A stretch of 64,000 bases of DNA, taken from the NCBI GenBank assembly GCA_025331125.1, contig JAOALB010000058.1, positions 186,001-250,000 of the forward strand, read 5' to 3'. Source of the DNA: Mycogone perniciosa (Eukaryota > Ascomycota > Sordariomycetes > Hypocreales > Hypocreaceae). The translations under genes and the position numbers were made by a program. The notes beneath the pieces are model-generated. The model ran no database searches. It saw only the letters and a program-made list of their open reading frames with translations, and was not told where the DNA came from. Shown piece after piece: positions 14,570 to 25,125 of this stretch. The first letter of the stretch is position 1. Every line of letters starts with the position of its first letter.

Positions 14570-14607
14570 CTCTCTCCCTCTCTTTTTCCTTCTTCTCATC
14601 TCTGCTC
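14570..14607 (+). promoter_or_regulatory. CT-rich tract, candidate core promoter/start region of nsdD
   Basis: A nearly pure C/T run (CTCTCTCCCTCTCTTTTTCC and on) on the nsdD sense strand. In filamentous fungi such pyrimidine tracts often lie just upstream of transcription starts. It sits about 1.2 kb before the nsdD ATG, which would imply a long leader. This is inferred from composition only; CT-rich blocks nearer the ATG (15540-15620) are alternatives. Confidence 0.35.
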
Positions 14608-15808
14608 GGGTTATTCCTTCAGCTTGATTAATATTCATGTTCTTCGTCGTCTTCCCGTTTCGATAGCAGCGGGCGGTTTACGAGTACGCGTCCCTCTTTG
14701 CGTACGAGTATACGCACGGAATACTACAGACACACGTGGGCATATACGAGTACCATCATCGCTGCGACCCAGTCCAGATCAGATAGTGGCCGTCGAGCTC
14801 GATCAAACGAAACAATCTTCTTGCCACGAACGCTTCATCTCGTGGCGGCAGAGGCACGATCGAGTTCGGGAGACGATACGGAGCACACCCTACGGAGTGC
14901 GCTGTACTCGTACATACAGCCGGGCTCTGCGTACAAGTACATACATACATACGTCCGTACGTAGGTACACACGTATGCACACCTCCCGCCGTCGAGGACC
15001 GAGATCTTTCTCCACCAGCAGGCATTCCAACACGAGGTGTGTCTCCAACACTCCCACCCCGGCTCGCACCTCAGCCTGGGAAATAAGGCCTTGCATTACG
15101 CTCACACCTCGGCCGACCACGCTGTAGGAATATCTGACCGCCCGTCAACCTCGCTAGCTCGGACGCAGAACCAAGTGCAATCCAGTACCGCGGAATTTTG
15201 GGCTGCGCTCCACACGCACCCATCTTGCCTGTCTCTGTCTAGTCCCGGGCCAAGGACCCTCCATCTCACAGAGTTGCGTCTCCAGACCCCTGCCCATTGG
15301 CTAGAGCTCCCGCCAGCGCGGCCTCTCACCCAGCACGCCTATCGCCCAGCTCCCCAACGCCACCACGAGGTCGCGTTAGATCTCTTGCCTGCTAGTACGG
15401 AGTAGGGGGACCCCCCGTCCGCCTCAAGACAGAGTCCGCCAGTAGCTTGCTCGCCAACTCGCTAACGGGTCCTTATTATTATTATTATTACCCTTAGCAT
15501 CATCATTACGGGACCCTGTGGGAGTCTGGCACCAGAGCGGCCTGTCTTTGCTTCTTCCTCTTTATTTTAACTTACCTGCCCGCCCTCCCCAGCCAGCTCT
15601 AGCTCGACTGCCGTGCTGCTTGCTGCGATCATCGTTCGACGACCCCATCTAACTAGTCAGTCAGTCAGTCGCCTGCCAAGTGGTCACTGCACCGCACCGC
15701 AGTCGCCGAACCCGACCCAGCGTTGTGTCCCGAGCCTTTGTGCTAAGTCAGATGTATCGACGGCCCTAAATTGCGCCAGATCCCCTACTTGGTCTTGCCA
15801 CACGCGCT
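14608..15808 (+). promoter_or_regulatory. Probable long nsdD 5' leader with upstream ORFs
   Basis: If transcription starts near the CT tract, the leader holds at least three ATG-initiated upstream ORFs: 14637-14666 (9 codons, MFFVVFPFR), 14975-15127 (50 codons) and 15752-15769 (MYRRP, ending 39 bases before the nsdD ATG). It also contains an ATT microsatellite near 15475-15489 and CAGT repeats near 15655. uORFs of this kind often lower or condition translation of developmental regulators; whether these are transcribed is unknown. Confidence 0.35.
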
Positions 15809-17387
15809 ATGGAAGCGGGTGACGCTGGAACCCGGCAGAGGTACGTCTTATATATCCAACTTCAGCCCGCAGCCTCTTGTCCCCAGGATATGTATTAACA
15901 TATGTTCCCCCTCTCTCACAGTGGTTTGTCTTTTACTTCCACAAGACTTGAGCATCCGCAATCACAGTCCTCTCTCCCTCCGCCCTCCCACTCCCACCAA
16001 CACCACCGAGATCCCGTCGACAGACGGTATATGGAGCAGCCTGCCATGGCAGCAGCAACCGTCCTCACTCCCAGCGCACATTACCAGTCTCAGCCATCCT
16101 ACCCTTCCGGCTACCCACATCCACCCTCCGGTGCGAGCGTTGCCAGCATGATCTCTCCGGAGCCTCGACGGTCATCCGACGACAGCGAGTCCTCAACTCG
16201 CCAGTCTCTACCATCAATCTCAGAAGTCATTTCCGGCGCGAGGCCCGGCCAGTATCCGCCACCCAGCTCTAGCCTGCCCTCGCCCTTTGCACCATCGTCA
16301 CGGCAATATTCTGAGGTCGATAAGCACCCTTCCCCTCAGTCCTTGAACCCGTCGTCGGCATTTCCTCGCCAGGATGGCCCTCTTGCCTTCTCCGATTCTC
16401 CCAGACCACCCTTCAATGGCCGACCGGGTCTACCTCCTGTGACTGATCGCCGGCCAACGCCTCCCACGAAGCATGAGATACCTCCCCATCACATGTCCGA
16501 GCCACAGAAGCCATCCGATCCTCGCTCGATGAATGGTGGCTATCCTCAGCAACCACAACCTCCGCCCACATCAATTCCCTACCAGCCTGGTCAGCTTCCT
16601 CCGGGTCAGCAGCCGCTTCCGCCCTATCAAGTTTCGCCGCGACATGCGCTTCCCCATCTTCCAGGACAATACGATTCCCGAGCACCACCTACACATCCCG
16701 ACGAGGACTATGTCGCCCGGAATCGATACGATGCTGGAGCACACAGACCGTTCGAGAGCTGGAGCTATCAGGAGGCTCTTAGCAGGGTCAGTAGTAAAGC
16801 AAGACAGCCAAGTGTGATGTATTCTAACGATTCAATAGATTGGATCTTGCTCACGTACAGTGTTCAACTTTGCAGAGGCATACATTAGAATCGCACAGGA
16901 ACAACATGGGTCTCAGACCATTCCTGAGAGATTACCCACAGAGCGGGAAGTTGGCGAGATGCTTTCAAATGTGGAATACGTCAAGCGCTCTCTTGAACAA
17001 GTGAGAGAGGTAATCTTGGCCTCAATTCAAAGCGAGCGAGCTCGGGAGGGTGCCAAAACTAAGGGGCCATATGATGAGGACCAAGATGTCCCAATGTATG
17101 GGGACGCGATGAAACCACAATATGGCATCACTGAAGTCAAGAAGCGACGAGGTGTAAGTGTTGAATGAGTCCCCTTGATACCTTTGCAATCTTCTCACAG
17201 TTCATAGCGTGCTGCTCCGCCTGGCCGATGTCATAGCTGTAATCGAATTGACACTCCTGAGTGGAGACGTGGCCCGGATGGTGCCCGGACACTTTGCAAC
17301 GCCTGCGGATTGCATTATGCAAAGTTAGAAAGGAAACGTCAACTCGAGGCAAGGTCGCTCCGTCCGAAAACGGAGGATAGAAACTAG
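15809..17387 (+). CDS. nsdD: NsdD GATA-type zinc finger transcription factor
   Basis: Four coding exons: 15809-15840, 15922-16786, 16839-17153 and 17208-17387, giving 463 residues, close to the 461 I recall for Aspergillus nidulans NsdD. The N-terminal ~300 residues are Pro/Ser/Gln-rich and low in complexity. A conserved helical segment (AEAYIRIAQEQHG, TEREVGEMLSNVEYVKRSL) follows. The C-terminus holds one GATA finger, CX2CX18CX2C, with cysteines at 412, 415, 434 and 437 (TPEWRRGPDGARTLCNACGL). The start was chosen because the donor GTACGT at 15841 and the pyrimidine-rich acceptor at 15921 join ATG 15809 in frame; the ATG at 15902 lies inside this intron. A second in-frame ATG at Met48 (MEQPAM) could give a shorter form. 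In Aspergillus NsdD activates sexual fruiting and represses conidiation from the nucleus. The very long flanking non-coding DNA suggests complex regulation. Confidence 0.95.
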
Positions 17388-20300
17388 GGCAAGCTCATCA
17401 AACCTGAAGTCCGACTGAACAAATATCTCACCCACGCTTCTGCATTTCGCTCAGCAACGTGGTGAATACTCTACTAGCTATTCTGTGCTGGGGTGCCCAC
17501 CTCATCGCGCCCACACAGACACGCATACGCTCTCTCACACCCTCCCTCTCTACATGACCGGTTCGCTCCCGACGGAACCTCGGTTTTCATAATACAGCTA
17601 TGAATTTGGCGTCATGACGGCAACTCCTCCGCCGCCGTCTTCTTTTGACGTTTTTGCAACATACCCCTTTTGGTTGAATGCTAGCATCAAGAGTTTCTGT
17701 ACATGTGTTTTGAATTATGGTTGGTTGCTTTGGTTTGGTCGGCAGATATCATGGCATTAAAGGCGTTAGATATATACTACATGGAACAGGCTACAACTGC
17801 CTTCGGATTTCATGGAAATTCCCAGGGGCATGCTCTCAGGGCAAAAGGGTTTGGGAGCTCTAGACAAAGACTTTGTATCTATTATACGGGGGCCTATGCT
17901 GGGGCATAGGCAGAAATGAAAAAAGACCTGGAATCATTGATGCCCGATTTTGCGCCACTTTGCTGCCCATGTTCTTTCTCTAATACTAGTTGTGTGACGG
18001 TTTTAAATTAGGGTTTGGGAAAGCTATGTAATCATAAAGTACTAAGCACTGAAAATCTCTAAATAGGTCTTTTCTGGGATCTGTAGATCAGAGATGAAGG
18101 CTTTGATAGGAATTATGCAGGGGACACACCAGTCCTGGATCACGGCGTACGGTAACTCTGTACTTTACGGGTCGTGGTTTTGGGGTGGTAACGTTGTCTC
18201 AGATAGAGTGACCGGATGAGGGGGAGAGAGAAGAAAAACACCTTGAAGAGAATGAAGTCTGGGGATTTGTTCACTTTTTTCTTTTCTATTTTTTCTTCTC
18301 TGTCTACGAACTATTTGGATGGGTTCTGCTATTCTATACTTATCCACTTGGATGCCATAGAGGCTGGATGATAATGAGAGGGTGCCTGTACAAAGTGAAG
18401 ACCGATGACAGATCTTCCCGGCATGGCTTTTGAGGGGAAGGGCTAAGGAAAAAAGAAAATGGCTGATTGGTATGAACCCATGAAAGCGCTTGTCTGCTTT
18501 TTGGTCCCTGCTTCTTGTGTGTAATCTGCAGCTTTCCTCCACAGTGGTAGCATCTATGATTTCTTTTTAGACCTTACTGACAGCGAGTGGACTTTGGACG
18601 CGCCAAGGGAACAGAAAAAGAAAAGAGGGAAAAGGAAGAAGCGTGAGAGCCCCCATGGCTACTGGGGGTGGTAGTACATAACATTGCCGTTGCTTTTTGA
18701 TGCCCTTCTAAACTCGTATGGATCTTACTTGTGCATCCTAGAGTACTACGGGGTGATCAACTTTGCCTCTCCGCAATGTCGCAGATCTACGGCTTACACA
18801 GAGAGCGATAAGAGAAGAAGACGTGATGGGAACGGGTGGATACAGTTACGTATGTATGTACGAAGCAGGAATAGGATGTATGTCGAACAAGACGAACGGG
18901 CAAGCGCTTATGTGTGTGTGACATTAAAGATAGGCAGTTGCATTTTTTCTCCTTCGGTTTTTCATGTTGGTTCGTCCTATCCTGTTCTGGTTTGTCTTTG
19001 GTTTTGTTGATCTGGAGCAAATCTCGTCTGTCTGGCTGTGCCGTGGGCTCGGACTGTCTGATAGGACCCCGGTTTTGAGAAGAGCCGAAGCGAGATATCG
19101 TGGAGCCGACGACCGAAAAGGGTAATCACCGATCGTCATAGGTAACAACTGGGGATAGTAGTATATGCCGGAAAATACGAAAGACGGGTTAAGATTGCTG
19201 GTGCAGTACGAGAAACATAGGAAGAGACAGATCCATTTTTTTTTCTGCAGAGCCACAAGCTTGAGGTGGGACCCACGCCGTTTAGAGTCAAGATACACAT
19301 GGCAGTGCAAGCGGTCTTTTCTGTTATACGAGGCTAGATATTACGAGCAGCAGCGGCAGATGTCACGGACATGAGTGGTGAATAGTATCGGAGTTGGCGG
19401 GCTGCCTGCTGAAGTTGATCGGACACAAGAGATGCGGGAGGGAAGAACAGGAAGTCGCAGAAAGCGTGAGAGTCGCGTTTACACGGAATACGGGGTTCCG
19501 TGATCCTTGTGCGATGGTGTCTAGGGATGGTCATTGGAGGAATTTTGCCCATTCAGAAGGTTTTTGAATCAAACTATATTGAACAGGAATGTGTAACGGT
19601 AACTTGTCTCTGTGTTATGACCATGTGTTGCCCCGTGAGGTGTCACTGTGACGGGGGGCGAGACTGGCCGAGGGGAAGACATTGACTGATTGCTTGATTG
19701 ATATGATTGATGGCATTGAGTTTGCCTTGGTCGTCATGATTGGACCTTTCCCCCGGCCCAGTCCTGCAACGTAAGACAGTGACATGACAAGACAAGACTC
19801 AGAGAGACCGTTGAACTGTGGATAATAAGAGTCACTTCATCACATACATACATATACGGGGGACATTTCACATTGATGTCCGTCACATCTCAACATTGAT
19901 CAGAGCCAACGGTTGAGCTTGGACCTCTGACTCTTGTTTTATTTTCTTCTGTCCAAGGCATCAAAGCAGGGATTGCCCCTCTTTTGGCAAAGCAAGTTGC
20001 CGGAATGTGAGGGGCATTCGAGGCTTCGGCAGGTGGCGTTAAGCTCAGTGCCACATAAGTTGGACGGCGATGATCGATGATGATAACTCACACCGTGTTC
20101 CATTTATTTCGCCCGCTGCCCGAGAGGCTTGTGTTGTAGTATCACCATCTACGAAGAGGCTTCCCTCTCACCACTGTTACAAGAATGCTATAGACGGGAC
20201 TGGAGAAAAGGGGTTTCCATAGATGTTTCCCTAGCCGCGCGCCGGGTGAGAGTTGGTGCACACGAACGGGACAGAGCCGTTGTGAGTACAGTGGAGAAAG

Positions 20301-23300
20301 AGAGACAAAGTCTGTCCATCCAACTAAGACTGTATCTCATCCAACCAACCAGCCGGCAGGGGTGCTCCATGGATCCCTGTTCTAGTGAACCCTCTTCGAT
20401 CGCAAGAGCTTGGCAGCGATCAGGATATTCCTGTGTAACCGTAACGTACACACACAAGCGCCATGCGTGAGCAAGGGGCGAATGAGAAAGGCGTATCTGT
20501 CACAGCATGAACGTTGAACAACCGGAGATAAAACAATCTGCCAGGAATGCAAAGTTGCGGTTTGTTTTTTTAATATTTTTTCGTGCATGGTGGTGTGTGT
20601 GATGAGCAAACCATGAGATGCCCAATGTGCGTGCTTGTCACGCGAGGAGGAAGATTCTTTACAAGGATAGGCTGTATTTGGTTAATCTCGATCGAATCTC
20701 ATCAAATCTCGGCAGCGCCACCCGCTTGGCTATCCGCGTTGGCTACAAACTTGGGGGGTTACCGTTGGGCATCATGGCATACGCATACCTACATACATAC
20801 ATACGAAGGTTCGCTCGTATGTACACATTGTATACCCTATTGATTCAGTGTCCGGCGGGGAGTGAAAGTCAAGAGCCGGGAGAAGCAAGCTGAATAACTT
20901 TGACGTTCCGACGGGGGGTGTGCATGTGCTGTGGTGTTGAAGTTTGCATTCCTATCCATGGAGTGTGTACTTCGTATACTCCGTACTCCCTCCGGATGGA
21001 GAATCTGCGTCTGCTATCCACATTTTGTGCCGGACTTTTTGACTAGCTGCCAGTATTTCATTCGAGTCAAAGGGGATTCAAAGGGTAAGCAAGGAGGCAA
21101 AAAGTTCAACGTTCGCCGTGCCTCCCGCCACGTGGGCGTCTCTTGGATTGTGTTATCGAGGCGCAGGTGAACCAGATTGTTTCTGCTTCCTCCCTTGAGT
21201 GGCTGGTAAGGAAAAAAGAAACGAGAACCTATAGGATTCGAGAGATGGCCAGGACAAGAAAAGGGGCGGCGGTAATCGACAACAACTCGCTGGACTCTAC
21301 GGCTGTCACCGACGCGCCACCTCGTGTTGGCTGTGGGCTGAATGCATCCATGGATGGGCTGGCCGACGGCTAGGGACAGAATTCCTCCTCGTAACTGCCC
21401 GTCATTATCGTTGTCGTGTAACAAGATAATATTCGCCGGTCTATGTGGAGTTCTGGGTCCCGTATGGCAAAACAACGTGGAGACCATCACACCCACTACA
21501 GAGGAAGAGAACTTGAAAGCAACATCTCATTGGCGAGCGGGTAAACGCCTGACACAGCTCCGTATGAAGTTACTTATTTAGTCCTCGCTTGGCCCAAGTG
21601 TCTTAGCCATGGGCTCGCGGGAGCACGAGTTTCCGAAACAAGTACGTGTCGATGGCTATCGTTAGCACCAACAATGACTCGGCTGGACAATCCGCGACAA
21701 ATCCAGCCCACTTGAGAGCTAGCCATATACGACTGAAGCAAGGGCAGAACGTGCTGTCTTGAGAGACAAGATAAGACATGAATGAGAGGTGTGTGTGTGT
21801 GTGTGTGCTACGGATATAGATCCTAAACGAGAAATAATTTGCGTGCTTGGAATACTACTATACATACCCAATCAGGCCGGGCAGAATATGAATTCTCAGA
21901 AGGCTTGGATCCTCTACAAGGACGAGTAGTGTGTGTCTTAGACTTGGTCGCCGGCCCTTGTTGTTGGTCTTGTTCACAAGCGGAGCACGCGGCATTTGAG
22001 ACTTGGTTTCTCGGTGAGAGAGAGATCCATTCCAATGATATACTACAGCCCACCTACGCAAGACGTGTCTCTTAATACCCTTTCTATGGGCTCCCTCCCT
22101 GTTCTTAGCGTACAAGTAGTATGTTGGTTGGTCGGTGAGTCGCTGATCCAGTGTAAGGTCTAAGTGCTGTGTCCACGAGTATGTGTGTTGACGTCGCTTG
22201 GGCTTGGCTTCTAGTGTCCTGTCTCAACTCACCAGAGAGTGCAGTGTGTAAACACGAAAGAGCGAGAGGCAGGAAAGGGAGGGATGGGACAGCGAGAGCG
22301 AGTTGCGTCTCATCTCAGCATATAAGAAGTGAGATTGACTCAGATGGTGCACTAGGGATAGGGCTATCTATCCGACGGAGATGCCGCACCTTGTGTTCAG
22401 TGCATGAGATCTTGACAGCAGCCCTTGGAAGCTATTGAATGTCAGCCATTATGCGCTTGCAGATATTATTCGTCTATCTGTGGCTCAGCATGATGTAAGG
22501 GACGAGCAACTCAATTCGTTGGTCTGTCGATGGGTCCCTCTCTCAGCTCAGACCCATAACTGACAGGGCGTACGGAGGAGTACATGCAATCTGTTAGCCA
22601 CGCACCTTTACTTTTTTCGTCTGTCTCTTACGTGACGATCTGCATCATCAATGAAGGGTTGAATGCCCGAAGCCTCACAGACTCACACGCCCATCCCACT
22701 TCTCACACACAACACCGTTGGGCTGACGAATCTGCCCGAGAGACAAGATATAACAGGCAAACAAGATCCTCCCTCCAACAGCGTTCCAGTCTCTCACTAT
22801 GGCACGTGGCTGTTGCTCTCCTTGCCTCTCCAGTTTCAGTGACGTCGACTGGGCAGTGATTTGTGCCCGTCTAATACGGAGAGCACTTGACAAAGAAACC
22901 AGAAAAAACATCTGCCTCACCCCCCACCCCCTGCTACCTAATGCATACTACGCCCACCCTTCTGATCCTGGACAGTTCGACCTACGCTAAACCCTTAATC
23001 GCAAAGCCCCAGATCAGATCTCCCCCTTCCCGCGTCTCGCCGTGCCGTGAGATCGCTGCCGGCCGCACGTTTTCCCGTAATACCCCCCCTCCTCGTCATT
23101 GATTTATTTAGTTATTAATTCATTTATTTTGTCAATATTTTCCTTTTTATTGTGTAGAGATTTTCTTTTGCATGCCGCCAAGTGTTGAGGCACTGATCCT
23201 TCCCATGTGAGGGCTTGCCGGGGTTTTTCTTTTTCTCTATTGTCTTGGAGAAGATGAGATACTTGTCCCAAGTACTCCGTACCGGTACCAAAGACGTTGG

Positions 23301-25125
23301 ACTGCGCGATTGGACGTTCGAGTGAGACCTGTACAGAGGTACTTGGAAGAGCTGGATTCAGCTCTGCATGTCCCTTGCTGCATGCCCTTCAGCAAAAGGG
23401 CCTCAATAGTGTCTTGGTTAAAGGCTGAGTGTTATTGGGCCACTATTGCATGTTCATGCAAGAGATATGGATCTCGGTAAAGGGCTGAGTTTGTCAGTCT
23501 AGAACTTTGTATTATATCTCGGACCCTTGGAGGATGGTCCGTACTAACTGTTGGACTGTATGATCGATCTCTCACGACATCGTCGTGGATCAATATGACC
23601 ACCCCTGTGATGGCTCTTCTCGCCCACTTTCAGTCAGTAATACACAAAATGAATGTATCTTGTTGTCACAGCTATGGGCAGCCAACATCCCAAGACGCCT
23701 TCATCTCATTGATGCCCGATACTGACATCCAAAAAGGGTAACTTCAAGTGAACCTCCCTCCGCACCCCTGCATAAGGGTATATACATTGTACAAGACCAC
23801 ATAAAGCACTTGCAAAAAACAAGTCAGACACGCAATGCTCGCATTCTCTTTCTAGTCTTGGCCAATAGCTACCCGACTCATCCGGGGTCCTCCGAAACAC
23901 CTGGAAGACAGTCAACGCTCCCCCTCCCCCCATTCCAGAAACTCGATGACAAAAACGGCCTCAGAAAAGCGCGCGTCTGCCTTCAAGCAGAGACAAAGAG
24001 GGCGGTTACGTAGGCTATGACAATAGCGCTCATAAAGCAGCAGGGTGATGAAGAAGATACACGCCCCCTGGGTCGCCCCCCTTACCGACTTTTCATCATA
24101 TGAAACGGGTCGGTTGGTTCTTGGGGGCATAATATGTTGTCCGTTTTGGATGAACAAGACCGAGAGACAGTCTGCTTCTTTGCATTAGTACCTCTGGTAA
24201 CCTACATTTCGATAGGACCAGCAGCCATCCATCACGACCCACGTATCTATATCTTTCTAGAATTATAGTATCCATCCTCTCCACAACGATCGCCGGCTCT
24301 TATCGCTCGGTGTCTCCGAAACGAATAAGAATAGAATTGCCTTAAATGGGATTGCCAGCCGGTCGAGAAATCTCACCACTCGGGCAAAAGGATTAGAAGC
24401 TTAAAGCCAACAGCGTTATATCCACAATAACCCCATACGAGTAACACCGCCGAGACATCACCGGTATCAAAGGATCCCCTCCCGCGTTCTCCACACAAGA
24501 GTCGGAGTGCACGCAATATGGATGGCAGTATTTCCTTTCTCGGTAACGGCCTCCCCGTAAAGGCCCCATATCAAAATCGGGCGGGCGTCTCGGGCACCTC
24601 GGGGGCTATCAATCGAAACCCGGCCTGTGCTTGCTCGATACTAGCAGCCGTAATAATACGAAGTGTTGGGGGCCGCGCGCCAAGTTTGCTCTTCGGCGAC
24701 CTTTGGTCACGGCCTGACACCTTCGCCGAACTGGTGAGAGGGTCTGTGGACAAGGACCAACCGTCTACATACAAGACACGGCCCGCTTGTCTGGTGGCGT
24801 TTCTGTATGTATGCAATCATCGCAATGCACTCCCGTACGAGTATGCAGGTAAAACTGGGCTTCATTTCCTACGTTGAACCCTGGAAGGGCGTGAGAAAGG
24901 CAGCGGACAAGGACCGAAGCAAAGAGACTTTAGAATACGTGCCGTATGCATGTCTTGTCATCTGTGGATACAACGGTCTTTGCACCCTTGTTTTCGTATA
25001 TGCAAGATGCATTATATCAAGTGAAAATAGGGCCTAGAACACTCGCCGATCATCGTAGATATGCAGGTATAGTACTCCGTATTATTCAAAAATATCCGTC
25101 ATGCTCTTCCGTCTTGGTCGCGGGA
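17388..25125. other. 7.7 kb gene desert between convergent nsdD and glutamate-cysteine ligase
   Basis: No convincing coding gene is visible. The first several hundred bases should hold the nsdD 3' UTR and the last few hundred the 3' UTR of the minus-strand ligase gene. Between them are short unrelated open frames, a GT microsatellite, a CT-rich block at about 22540-23100 followed by an AT-rich stretch (23100-23160), and only a few TACTCCGTA motifs (20975, 23270, 25070). The CT-rich/AT-rich transition resembles a fungal promoter or leader, so a noncoding transcript or a gene lost to recognition is possible. Confidence 0.65.
21789..21807. repeat. GT microsatellite
   Basis: Nine uninterrupted GT units plus one G. 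Confidence 0.95.

Noticed and set aside
14624..15127. 167-codon open frame before nsdD
   Set aside because: It has no ATG at its left end and is Arg/Thr-rich from repeat translation; it is better explained as leader sequence containing a 50-codon uORF.
15902..15921. ATG 15902 as the nsdD start
   Set aside because: It lies in a pyrimidine-rich stretch ending CAG that is a strong splice acceptor, paired with a GTACGT donor at 15841; using ATG 15809 gives a length matching NsdD.
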